64,000 nucleotides of DNA. It comes from Hungatella sp. UBA4396. GTDB lineage: Bacteria > Bacillota > Clostridia > Lachnospirales > Lachnospiraceae. The DNA lies in assembly GCA_002389905.1 (NCBI GenBank), contig DGRE01000071.1, forward strand, positions 227,839 to 291,838. Direction: 5' to 3'. Both the position numbers and the translations under genes were made by a program. The notes below the pieces were generated by a model. The model was not told the origin of the DNA, ran no database searches, and saw only the letters and a program-made list of their open reading frames with translations. The stretch's first letter is position 1. Each line of letters begins with the position of its first letter. This document shows, one piece after another, positions 16,538 to 24,778 of the stretch.

Positions 16538-17379
16538 TGGTTCAATGGCCGAATGGAAAACGGATTGCAGTTATGTTTGCCTTTGATCTGGATGCGGAAA
16601 CCATGTGGACTACCAGAGGCGACGGCAATGCCGACCACATCACCAATCTTTCACGAGGGGTTTACGGCCCTAAGCAGGGGGTTCCCCGGATCTTAAATAT
16701 GCTGGATGTTCACGGGGTTAAGGCCACCTTTTTCATTCCTGGCGTTGTGGCTGACGATTATCCTGAAGTAGTGAAGGAAATCGCCCGCAGGGGACATGAA
16801 ATTGGCTTTCATGGATACTTTCATGAGGAGTCCACGGAAACCACCTATGAGCAGGAACACGCCACTATGGAGCGGTGTGAAAAGCTGTTTTTGGAAATGA
16901 CAGGACAGAAGCTGGCAGGACACCGGGCTCCCGGGGGAGTGATTCACGATTACAGCTTACGGCTGTTTTTGGAACATGGGTATATTTACAGCTCCAACTG
17001 GCGAAACCAGGACGGGCCATTTCTCCATTCCATTGATGGGAAGGAGGTTCCATTAGTGGAGCTTCCCAAGGACTCTATTTTTGATGATACTGCCTATGAC
17101 TTTTACACAGACAGCGCACCAGAACGGTATGAATTGAAATCCCCTGGTGAAATGTATGAGATCTGGAAGGATGAATTTGACTCTCTGGCTCAGGAGGGCA
17201 GGATGATCAACTTTGTGCTGCACCCTCAGTTTATGGGCCGGGTCAGCCGGGTGGATATGCTCAGCGATCTGATCGGCTATATGATTGCCAACGGAGCGTG
17301 GATTGATACCAATAAGGCGGTGGCAGAACACGTGCTGCGCAGCCGGGGCTTTTATATAGGTAAAGAAAAGAATATGTAG
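16537..17379 (+). CDS. Second NodB-fold hydrolase, tandem paralogue
   Basis: A 280-aa paralogue of the preceding protein. It has WPNGKRIAVMFAFDLDAET, HEIGFHGYFHEES, GHRAPGGV and VLHPQFMGRVSRVDM in the same order, so both copies keep the metal ligands. TAATG overlap makes the pair translationally coupled, suggesting a heterodimer or two related substrates. The amino-acid importer on the opposite side may supply the substrate; this is inference. Confidence 0.75.
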   Translation: MVQWPNGKRIAVMFAFDLDAETMWTTRGDGNADHITNLSRGVYGPKQGVPRILNMLDVHGVKATFFIPGVVADDYPEVVKEIARRGHEIGFHGYFHEESTETTYEQEHATMERCEKLFLEMTGQKLAGHRAPGGVIHDYSLRLFLEHGYIYSSNWRNQDGPFLHSIDGKEVPLVELPKDSIFDDTAYDFYTDSAPERYELKSPGEMYEIWKDEFDSLAQEGRMINFVLHPQFMGRVSRVDMLSDLIGYMIANGAWIDTNKAVAEHVLRSRGFYIGKEKNM

Positions 17380-17410
17380 AGGCGGAAGCCGGAATCATAA
17401 AGCATGAAAA

Positions 17411-17455
17411 AATCCCGGAGAGATATCAAATTTCAATCTCTCCGGGATTCGTTTA
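17411..17455. terminator. Bidirectional terminator
   Basis: AATCCCGGAGAGAT pairs with ATCTCTCCGGGATT around an 11-nt loop. On the - strand it is followed by TTTTTT and would end the Mop-domain gene; on the + strand it would end the hydrolase pair. Confidence 0.8.
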
Positions 17456-17665
17456 CTCATCAATTCCGACGATTACGGAAGTGGCTTTGATAATGGCATA
17501 GGCTTCTTTTCCTTTTTCCAATCCCAATTCCCTGATGGAGCCCATGGAAATGGTGGAAGAGATTATGTTTCCTCCGCCGATGTCAATTTGTACGATTCCG
17601 TTTACAGCACCTTCCTGGATGCTGACGATGGTTCCCTTTAACTGGTTTCTTGCGCTGATCTTCAT
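17453..17665 (-). CDS. Mop/TOBE molybdate-binding protein
   Basis: A 70-aa single TOBE (Mop) domain: SARNQLKGTIVSIQEGAVNG, VQIDIGGGNIISSTIS and a terminal KATSVIVGI are the classic molbindin motifs. Molbindins oligomerise and store or buffer molybdate or tungstate in the cytoplasm. The ATG at 17665 has AGGAGG ~8 nt upstream, so the longer open frame is rejected. No molybdate transporter or molybdoenzyme gene lies nearby; it is monocistronic. Confidence 0.85.
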   Translation of the reverse strand: MKISARNQLKGTIVSIQEGAVNGIVQIDIGGGNIISSTISMGSIRELGLEKGKEAYAIIKATSVIVGIDE

Positions 17666-18035
17666 AAAATGATCCTCCTTTGTAAATGGATTAATGTTAG
17701 AATCTGTAATATAATATACCATAGATTTCAATTTTCATAAAGACGTAGTTCCTTTTGATCCCCCAATATCCCTGAAAATCATGAAAAGAAAACAGGGTGT
17801 GCAAATTTTGGCGCTTAGAGTGTACAATTTTGGCACTTGGGTTGAAATCTGTTTGAATTAGGTATATATTGGAATTACCGGTAAACAAAAAGTTTTTCTG
17901 ATAAAATGCAGCGGAGGCTGCCAGGCCCTGAGGAGGGAAATTCCAAAGGTCCTGTACATTTTACAAAGCCAATAGGGGGGCTTCGTAGAAGGAGTTTGAA
18001 TATATTTCATTTGGGCCCAAATGAAGCATTAAGTT
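17666..18035. other. Intergenic stretch with IS-end-like repeats and a 20-nt palindrome
   Basis: No gene seen. GTGCAAATTTTGGCGCTT and GTGTACAATTTTGGCACTT (about 17798-17841) are imperfect direct repeats like IS21-type ends. A perfect palindrome, ttcatttgggcccaaatgaa, lies at 18006-18025, just downstream of the stop of the - strand 71-aa gene, and may act as its transcript end. Confidence 0.4.
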
Positions 18036-18251
18036 TTATTCACCATCGTATTTATTACCAGTTTTATAATCATCTCTGGCCCAGTTTGGAGCATTAATTG
18101 GGCCGGCTTTTGCATTTCCATTTTTTGCAGCGCCCTGTATTTCCGGTACTTGTGCCTGCTCATTTTTGGGACGATGCATTTTTTCGTGGTTTTCTGTTCC
18201 GTGATTATCAGGATCGTAGGGACTTGGACGTCTCATGCCTGCTTTTGCCAT
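18036..18251 (-). CDS. Small hydrophilic protein rich in Asn, Pro, Lys and Gly
   Basis: A 71-aa basic protein (MAKAGMRRPSPYDPDNHG... and NAKAGPINAPNWARDDYKTG) with no hydrophobic segment, low-complexity and probably disordered. GGAGGTG lies 6 nt before the ATG at 18251. Similar short proteins are widespread and unnamed in Lachnospiraceae, as far as I recall; a spore-associated role is possible but unsupported. Confidence 0.55.
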   Translation of the reverse strand: MAKAGMRRPSPYDPDNHGTENHEKMHRPKNEQAQVPEIQGAAKNGNAKAGPINAPNWARDDYKTGNKYDGE

Positions 18252-18332
18252 AATAACACCTCCTTGTATACCCGTAGTTTTTGTATTTCCATGGAAACTA
18301 TACAGGTGTATGGAGGATTTTTTTATTGAAAC

Positions 18333-18373
18333 AAAAGCCGCCAAAAAGAAATGAACTCTTTTTGGCGGCTTTT
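18333..18373 (-). terminator. Terminator of the citC gene
   Basis: A perfect 16-bp stem (AAAAGCCGCCAAAAAG with CTTTTTGGCGGCTTTT) with a 9-nt loop lies 7 bp after the - strand citC stop and is flanked by T-runs on that strand. Confidence 0.85.
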
Positions 18374-18379
18374 GCCTGT

Positions 18380-19486
18380 TTAATAGTGAATGACATTTTC
18401 AGCCGCACGTATATTTTCTATGATTTCTTCCGCTTCACTGCTTAAAAAATAATCCAAAGTGGTCTGAGGAACTAAGGTTTTAAGAAGCTCCATGTGATTG
18501 TCCTTAATTGCCTTGCGGACTGTGGAAGCGCTGATCGGTGCGCCGCCGGATTCTTTTCTCGGAATCACGATGCACTGCACCCCGGCCTTTGGAAGTTCCT
18601 GCTGCATAATATCATTATAAATTCCCGTTACCTGGCTGTTAGGTTCTTCTCCCACATACCGTCTGTTGATTCCCAGGGCTTTGGCGATCTTTAAAAAGAT
18701 GGTCAAATCCAGCATGGCATGTCCTGTAATAATATCCGTCCCATCCTTTTGGAAATAGCTGGGAAATGTGGAATTGCTGACAATATAAGGGCCGGTGTCG
18801 TGGTAACAAATATTGTTTAAATGCTTTGTTCCTTCGATAATCAGCTTCTTTCTCACAGAAAACGGGATAAGGCTGGCATCCTCGCTGACAATAAATAAAT
18901 GTAACACATCACTTTCAGCCGCAGCCTTTTCCAGCAGATACAAGTGTCCCAGAGTAAAGGGATTTGCGTTCATAACAAGGCCGGATACAACTCCACCCTC
19001 CTGGGAGCCCTCTCTTTGCCCTTCGGGTAAGTTTACCTTACCCTCATGGACAAAAAGTTTCCCTGCATCAGCTTTTAACTGGTCTAAATACTGGGAAAAT
19101 CCAGTCCTGCGGTTTTCCATAAACACAAGCCTGTTTTCAATCCGCACGATCTCATAAAAACCTAAATCTCCAAAAAATTTGGCAGAGTCGCACTTGGTAT
19201 ACAAAAACACATGAGTATTTCCCCTGTCGCACTGAATTTCCATCAGATGTGACACAATGGTATTCATCAGCCCTTCTCCCTGATGGGAGCTGCTGACAGC
19301 CAGACAGCGAAGGGTGTTTGCATAGCAGCTTCCCGTGGCAATGACATTAAAATCCTCATCGTAAACAGCGCAGGTGTAGTCCAGGTTTCCATCCCGTCGG
19401 ATTCCTTCTGCGTGCAGCAATTCATCAATCTGCTGGTGGCCCTTTTTATCACTGGGATAAACTTTTGATACAATGTATTCTGCCAT
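18380..19486 (-). CDS. citC: [Citrate (pro-3S)-lyase] ligase
   Basis: A 368-aa enzyme that acetylates the prosthetic thiol of citrate lyase with acetate and ATP. An N-terminal GNAT-like domain (~1-130; CLAVSSSHQGEGLMNTIVSHLM) is followed by the cytidylyltransferase-like domain (~145-345) with NANPFTLGHLYLLEKA (T/HxGH motif) and ISASTVRKAI (ISxSxxR motif). Good AAAGGAG before the ATG. The lyase subunits citD, citE and citF are not nearby, so it is an orphan here and must serve a lyase elsewhere or a related acyl carrier. Confidence 0.85.
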   Translation of the reverse strand: MAEYIVSKVYPSDKKGHQQIDELLHAEGIRRDGNLDYTCAVYDEDFNVIATGSCYANTLRCLAVSSSHQGEGLMNTIVSHLMEIQCDRGNTHVFLYTKCDSAKFFGDLGFYEIVRIENRLVFMENRRTGFSQYLDQLKADAGKLFVHEGKVNLPEGQREGSQEGGVVSGLVMNANPFTLGHLYLLEKAAAESDVLHLFIVSEDASLIPFSVRKKLIIEGTKHLNNICYHDTGPYIVSNSTFPSYFQKDGTDIITGHAMLDLTIFLKIAKALGINRRYVGEEPNSQVTGIYNDIMQQELPKAGVQCIVIPRKESGGAPISASTVRKAIKDNHMELLKTLVPQTTLDYFLSSEAEEIIENIRAAENVIHY

Positions 19487-19515
19487 ATCATACTCCTTTG
19501 CTATTATAATTTTTT

Positions 19516-19558
19516 CAAGTATATATTCATATTATACTTGATTGATTTCTTTTGTAAA
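19516..19558 (-). promoter_or_regulatory. Predicted citC promoter with overlapping inverted repeat
   Basis: On the - strand, TTTACA (19558-19553) and TATAAT (19536-19531) are 16 bp apart. An inverted repeat, CAAGTATA (19516-19523) / TATACTTG (19533-19540), overlaps the -10 box, a good place for a repressor. Confidence 0.5.
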
Positions 19559-19565
19559 TAGAATT

Positions 19566-20408
19566 TTAGATTCCCGCTCCATAATGCCCCGGAGTTGTTC
19601 CCGCATACTTTTTAAAGGTGCGGATAAAATTAGAATAATCGTGAAATCCTGACAATTCACAGGCTTCGGAAACATTTTTCCCCTCACTGAGCAGAGTCTT
19701 TGCCAAAGAAATCCGTTTCAGGATAATGTATTCCTGAATGGAACATCCCGCCTGTTCCCGGAATTTCCGGCTCATATAGGACCGGTTCATATAAAAGTGT
19801 CCGGCCAGTGCCTGAACGGTTAAATCCTCGGTCAAGTGGCTGTTGATATATCCCATGATCTGAGAGGAAAGCTGAGGCATGATGTTTTCAGAGGTGAGGG
19901 TGGAATCGTGAAAGCAGGTGTTGACCAGCACCAGCATCTGCAGCAAGTAGGTGGAAGCCATAATATCATGGCCGAAGGACTCCGAGGTGAGAGCTGTATG
20001 CATCTGGTCGGCCAGGGCAAGGTAGCGCTCTAAAGCAGGAGGACTTAAGGAAATCACATGTTTATCCGTCTGGCCCCGCTCTTCAAAGCAGGCCAGTAAA
20101 TTTGCCTGTTCCGTACAGAAGCTGCGGACCAGTTCCGGGTAAAAGTGGGTGGCAATCCGCTCATAGGGCTTGCTGTCCCTGGACACCACTCTGTGAATTT
20201 CCCTGTTGTTAATGACCAGCAAATCCCCTCTTTTTAAATGATAACAGTGGTGCTCAATATAATAATCTGTATTTCCGCTTAAAAACAGAAGCATTTCATA
20301 TGAATCATGCATGTGGTAAATATCGGTGACTTGTCTGGAAGACATCATGTGATGGCTTCGTATCATTTCCGGGAAATTAATCTGGTGGTATTGGTTGATT
20401 GTGTCCAT
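19566..20408 (-). CDS. AraC-family transcriptional regulator
   Basis: A 280-aa regulator: N-terminal cupin sensor (~20-110; MYHMHDSYEMLLFLSGNTDYYIEHHCYHLKRGDLLVINNREIHRV spans it) and C-terminal double HTH (~180-280; LTVQALAGHFYMNRSYMSRKFREQ and SEACELSGFHDYSNFIRTFKK). Divergent from the DUF2264-GH88 pair with an 80-130 bp shared control region, so it probably activates those genes in response to an uronide-type sugar. Confidence 0.85.
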   Translation of the reverse strand: MDTINQYHQINFPEMIRSHHMMSSRQVTDIYHMHDSYEMLLFLSGNTDYYIEHHCYHLKRGDLLVINNREIHRVVSRDSKPYERIATHFYPELVRSFCTEQANLLACFEERGQTDKHVISLSPPALERYLALADQMHTALTSESFGHDIMASTYLLQMLVLVNTCFHDSTLTSENIMPQLSSQIMGYINSHLTEDLTVQALAGHFYMNRSYMSRKFREQAGCSIQEYIILKRISLAKTLLSEGKNVSEACELSGFHDYSNFIRTFKKYAGTTPGHYGAGI

Positions 20409-20543
20409 AAAGTCCTCTTTTCTTTCCTATAGTCACATTACGCAATAAAAAGACAAGATTCAGCAAAGAACCTGCACTATATTTATTATATGATAAGGAT
20501 AGAAAAAAGCAATATAAGATTTCTTATAAGGAGGTCCCTTTTT

Positions 20544-22568
20544 ATGAAGTTTGAAATAAAGAATGCTGATTATGGGAAAAGTCCCTATACCGGCATGACG
20601 AGAAAGCATTGGCTGGAGGCCTGCGAGTTTCTGCTGGATGGAATTTTTTCCAATCTATCCTCCATGGATGACCAGCCTGTAAGCCCCAGGACGGAATTTC
20701 ATGTAAGCTATCCAAATGCAGGAAGTTCTTCTACGAAAGCCAGCGCAGAAAGATTTGAAGGACTTGCCAGAAGCTTTCTCATTGCAGCTCCTCTCCTTCA
20801 CAACCGCCCGGAATCTGTAATCAGAGGCTTTTCGGTGGGAGAGTATTACAAACAGCATATTCTGCAGGCAATGACTCCAGGCAATCCCAATTATTTATTA
20901 AACTTAAAAGAACTTCTTGCCATAGCCAAGCCCGGTGAGAAAGCATTTCAGCACACCTGTGAATGTGCTTCCCTGGTTATTGGATTGGACCAGTGCAGGG
21001 AAGCCATATGGGATACCTATACGAAGGAAGAAAAGGACCTCATTGCCGCATACTTATCAGAATTTGGCTGCGGGAAGACAACACCACATAACTGGCGTCT
21101 GTTTAATATGCTGATTCTTGGATTTTTGCATAAAGAAGGGTATGAAATCGACAAAGAATTGATGAGGGATCATGCCCAGGTCATCATCTCTTATTATACA
21201 GGGGACGGCTGGTACAGGGACGGACACCGGTTTGATTACTATACTCCGTGGGCATTCCACGTATACGGCCCCATCTGGAATGTGTGGTACGGCTATGAGG
21301 AAGAGCCCTGGATTGCAAATAAGATCGAGCAGTATGCCAATGAAATGGCTGACGTCTTTTCCTCCATGTTTGATCAGAAAGCACAAGTCACCTTATGGGC
21401 CAGAAGCGGCCTTTACCGCAATGCAGCTTCCTCTCCTTATGCCTCTGCCTTTCTGTTAAGGGAAACTCACGTCAGCCCGGGACTTGCCAGACGGATTAAT
21501 TCCGGGGCTCTTTTGCAGTTCATCACCAGAGAAGATGTATTTGAAAATGGGGTTCCCACACTTGGCTTTTACGGACAGTTCCTTCCCATGCTTCAGGACT
21601 ATAGCTGCAGTTCAAGTCCCTTCTGGATTGCTAATCCGTTTCTGATTCTGACCTATCCGGAGGATCATCCCTTCTGGACCGATGTGGAAGAGAACGGGGA
21701 CTGGGACCAGTTAAAGGAAAATGAATTTATGGAAACCGTGATGGACGGTCCGGGGATTGTGTCTGCACATCAGGGTGGAAACGGAGCCTGCGAGTTTCGA
21801 ACGGCAAAGGGACTTTTTAAGCCGGATGATGAGTATATCCGGTATTATATCCGCCTCGCATTTAACAGTCATTTTCCATGGGAAGATTTCGATTACCGGG
21901 GAGCAGAGGCCATGCAGTACAGCCTTTTGTATCCCGAGGTGAAATGCGCCCAGGTTCCCAACATCATCATGTACGGCGGAGTAAAGGACGGAGTCTTATA
22001 CCGAAAGCAATACTTTGACTTCCAGTACAATTTCCAGGGCAGAGCGTCCATTGATCTGGCTGATTTTTCCGTGGCAAACGGGCATATCCGGGTGGACAAG
22101 ATGAGGATACCGGAACCGCCCTTTACTCTGACTATGGGAGCATACGGTTTTCCAAAAGAGCGGAATGGGATAGAAACAATCGTAGAAGAGAGGGCCTGCC
22201 ATCATGCAAAGGCCGTTATCCTGAAACAAAAAGATTTTCAGCAGGCGTTTGTAATTTATACTGCATGGGAGGAAATCGCCATAAAAGAACGGTCCGGCGT
22301 AAATCCTGATGCAGACCGCAGCCTTTTGGCGTATGGAAGTCTGAGAAGAGAAAAGATCTATGGATATGAGCCTTATGTCATGATTTCCGCCGTATTGAGC
22401 AAATCCGATGACAGCCCATGGGCCGATGAGGAGTTATTCCCCATTGAAACTATTGAATTTACAGATAAACAGCAATATGGAGGCTATGGGCCGGTTACAT
22501 TGGTGATGAAGGATGGACGGACTATGGTGGTTGATTATGAAGGGCTGGAAGGCCGTCTGATGGTTTAG
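20544..22568 (+). CDS. DUF2264 domain protein (carbohydrate-associated)
   Basis: A 674-aa cytoplasmic protein. The first ~360 residues carry the DUF2264 pattern (GMTRKHWLEACEFLLDGIF, then RFEGLARSFLIAAPLL, then an alpha/alpha-barrel with GDGWYRDGHRFDYYTPWAFH). The C-terminal ~300 residues are beta-rich. The family is found in polysaccharide-utilisation loci next to GH88/GH105 and is thought to act on uronic-acid-containing oligosaccharides; no activity is firmly known to me. The start at 20544 has AAGGAGG ~10 nt upstream; the longer frame lacks a ribosome site. Followed by GH88 97 bp later. Confidence 0.8.
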   Translation: MKFEIKNADYGKSPYTGMTRKHWLEACEFLLDGIFSNLSSMDDQPVSPRTEFHVSYPNAGSSSTKASAERFEGLARSFLIAAPLLHNRPESVIRGFSVGEYYKQHILQAMTPGNPNYLLNLKELLAIAKPGEKAFQHTCECASLVIGLDQCREAIWDTYTKEEKDLIAAYLSEFGCGKTTPHNWRLFNMLILGFLHKEGYEIDKELMRDHAQVIISYYTGDGWYRDGHRFDYYTPWAFHVYGPIWNVWYGYEEEPWIANKIEQYANEMADVFSSMFDQKAQVTLWARSGLYRNAASSPYASAFLLRETHVSPGLARRINSGALLQFITREDVFENGVPTLGFYGQFLPMLQDYSCSSSPFWIANPFLILTYPEDHPFWTDVEENGDWDQLKENEFMETVMDGPGIVSAHQGGNGACEFRTAKGLFKPDDEYIRYYIRLAFNSHFPWEDFDYRGAEAMQYSLLYPEVKCAQVPNIIMYGGVKDGVLYRKQYFDFQYNFQGRASIDLADFSVANGHIRVDKMRIPEPPFTLTMGAYGFPKERNGIETIVEERACHHAKAVILKQKDFQQAFVIYTAWEEIAIKERSGVNPDADRSLLAYGSLRREKIYGYEPYVMISAVLSKSDDSPWADEELFPIETIEFTDKQQYGGYGPVTLVMKDGRTMVVDYEGLEGRLMV

Positions 22569-22665
22569 CTGGCTGAAAACAGCTATACGGCAGAATATCA
22601 GGAAGATGCAAAGAAGAAACAGAGTGTAAAGAACCGGCTGATTCCGGCATACAGGAGGTAATGAT

Positions 22666-23841
22666 ATGAGAACAGTAGAGCAGCTTTTAACATACCCAAA
22701 GATAAGCGATAAAGAAGTGAAGGAATATTTAGACTTAGCAGTAGGTCTGGTGGAGCATAATTTAAAGGATTTTACAGAATATTTCCCCGATTCCAACAGC
22801 CAGAATAACTTTTATCCTCAGACGGAAAATGTGGAGTGGACAACGGGCTTTTGGACAGGTGAAATCTGGCTTTCCTATGAAGCTTCGGGAAAGGAAGCCT
22901 TTAAGCAGGCAGGAGAGGTTCAGGTAGACAGCTTTTTAAAGAGAATTGTGGACAAGGTAGATGTAAATCATCACGACATGGGATTTTTATATACCCCGTC
23001 CTGTGTGGCAGCTTATAAGCTGACCGGCAATGAAACTGCAAAAAAAGCCGCTTTGCTGGCAGCAGATAATTTAATGGCCCGGTTCCAGGAAAAGGGACAG
23101 TTTTTCCAGGCATGGGGTGAGTTGGGAGCGCCGGATAATTACCGTTTAATTATTGATTGTCTCTTAAACATGCCTCTTTTGTTCTGGGCGGCAGAAGTGA
23201 CAGGAAATTCCGACTATGCAAAAAAGGCTGAGGCGCATATTAAGACAGCCATGAATTATGTGATCCGGGAGGATCATTCCACCTATCATACCTACTTTTT
23301 TGATCCCAAGACAGGAGAGCCGGTGAGAGGAGTAACCCATCAGGGACACCGGGACGGCTCAGCCTGGGCCAGAGGCCAGGCATGGGGAATTTACGGATGT
23401 GCCATGGCATACCGTTATGTAAAGAACCCGGAATACATTGATATATTTAAAAAGGTGACGGATTATTTCCTGACACACCTGCCCTCAGACTTAATTCCTT
23501 ACTGGGACTTTGACTTTGACGACGGCAGTGATGAGTCCAGAGACTCCTCTGCCTCTGTTGCCGCCGTATGCGGAATGCTGGAAATGAGCAAGTATATGGA
23601 AAAAGAAGATGCAGAATATTACACGGACATGGCAAAGAGGCTTTTGCTGGCTGCTGCTAAAGAGTGCGCCGTACAGTCACCGGAGCAGTCCAACGGCCTT
23701 CTCCTACACGGCACCTATGCCCATGCCTCAGAACACAACCCCTGCGCCAACAGAGGGGTGGATGAATGCAATACCTGGGGCGATTATTACTACCTGGAGG
23801 CGTTGACCAGGCTTTCTAAGGACTGGCAGCTTTACTGGTAA
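22666..23841 (+). CDS. GH88 unsaturated glucuronyl hydrolase
   Basis: A 391-aa (alpha/alpha)6-barrel enzyme that removes the 4,5-unsaturated uronic acid left by polysaccharide lyases. Seen: WTTGFWTGEIWLSYE, HHDMGFLYTPSCVAAYKLTG with the catalytic-type Asp, LIIDCLLNMPLLFWA (second Asp), HQGHRDGSAWARGQAWGIYG and SRDSSASVAA. No signal peptide, so it acts inside the cell on imported unsaturated oligosaccharide. GGAGG lies before the ATG. With DUF2264 and the divergent AraC gene it forms a small uronide utilisation unit; no lyase or transporter is attached. Confidence 0.9.
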   Translation: MRTVEQLLTYPKISDKEVKEYLDLAVGLVEHNLKDFTEYFPDSNSQNNFYPQTENVEWTTGFWTGEIWLSYEASGKEAFKQAGEVQVDSFLKRIVDKVDVNHHDMGFLYTPSCVAAYKLTGNETAKKAALLAADNLMARFQEKGQFFQAWGELGAPDNYRLIIDCLLNMPLLFWAAEVTGNSDYAKKAEAHIKTAMNYVIREDHSTYHTYFFDPKTGEPVRGVTHQGHRDGSAWARGQAWGIYGCAMAYRYVKNPEYIDIFKKVTDYFLTHLPSDLIPYWDFDFDDGSDESRDSSASVAAVCGMLEMSKYMEKEDAEYYTDMAKRLLLAAAKECAVQSPEQSNGLLLHGTYAHASEHNPCANRGVDECNTWGDYYYLEALTRLSKDWQLYW

Positions 23842-23892
23842 ATGAAAATCTTAATTCCCCCGGAATTGAAAGTGAGCCGGAGGTGCGGAAAG

Positions 23893-23932
23893 AATCCTGG
23901 ACCTGATGATTGATCAGGCCCGGGATTTTTTA
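23893..23932 (+). terminator. Terminator after GH88
   Basis: AATCCTGGACCTGAT pairs with ATCAGGCCCGGGATT (one mismatch, one G-T) and is followed by TTTTT. Confidence 0.75.
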
Positions 23933-24017
23933 ATCTCTTTAAGGTACTGTTGTCTTTATTTATCAGAAATGCTATTATTAAGAAAAGATTATAATCATAA
24001 AAAAGGCGGGGATACAT

Positions 24018-24716
24018 ATGAAATTAATTTTAATAAGACACGGAGAACCGGATTATTCCATCGATTCTCTGACAGAGAAAGGTTTTAGAGAAGCTGACCT
24101 GCTTTCCAAACGGATGGGAAAGCTTCCTGTTTTTGCATGTTACTGCTCGCCTCTTGGCAGAGCCAAGGATACCGCAAAGGCGGCCTTAAAAGCTTTGGGC
24201 GCTGAGGCGGAGATACTGCCATGGCTCCGGGAGTTCCATGCTCCGGTGGAAGACGGGGTTAGTGAAGCTAAGAGGATACCCTGGGATTTTATGCCCGGAT
24301 ACTGGACAAAACAGGAGGAGCTTTACCACAAAGATTTATGGTTTGAAAATGAAAAAATGAAAACAGGACCTGTAAAGTCCGAATATGATAATGTAGCTGC
24401 CGGTCTTGACGAAATTCTGAAAAAATACGGCTATCACAGGGAAGGCAGGATGTACCGGGCAAATCCGGGAAGTGACGATACGGTTGTCCTGTTCTGTCAC
24501 TTTGGCGTTATCTGTGTTATGCTGTCTCATTTACTTGGAATTCCGGCCCCGCTTTTGTGGCAGGGATTTTTTCTGGCGCCTTCCTCAGTGACTACCCTGG
24601 AGACAGAAGAGCGGATACCGGGGGAGGCTTACTTCCGGTGTAAGGGAGCCGGAGATACGTCTCATTTATATGCAGAAGGCGAACCGGTTTCAAATTCCGG
24701 TTTTTTCCCAAGGTAA
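24018..24716 (+). CDS. Histidine phosphatase family protein
   Basis: A 232-aa phosphoglycerate-mutase-like enzyme. The catalytic RHGEP motif is at residues 7-11 (LILIRHGEP), Arg in SPLGRAKDTA, Glu in LREFHAP and the second His in VLFCHFGV. It is longer than the usual ~200-aa phosphatase owing to an insertion after residue 80. Substrate is unknown. It sits alone between terminators and the AEC transporter gene. Confidence 0.85.
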   Translation: MKLILIRHGEPDYSIDSLTEKGFREADLLSKRMGKLPVFACYCSPLGRAKDTAKAALKALGAEAEILPWLREFHAPVEDGVSEAKRIPWDFMPGYWTKQEELYHKDLWFENEKMKTGPVKSEYDNVAAGLDEILKKYGYHREGRMYRANPGSDDTVVLFCHFGVICVMLSHLLGIPAPLLWQGFFLAPSSVTTLETEERIPGEAYFRCKGAGDTSHLYAEGEPVSNSGFFPR

Positions 24717-24778
24717 GCCATTGGCAGCCATATTAAAATGATAGAGGAGATTTGCCGGACACCGTGCAAGCATAAAAA

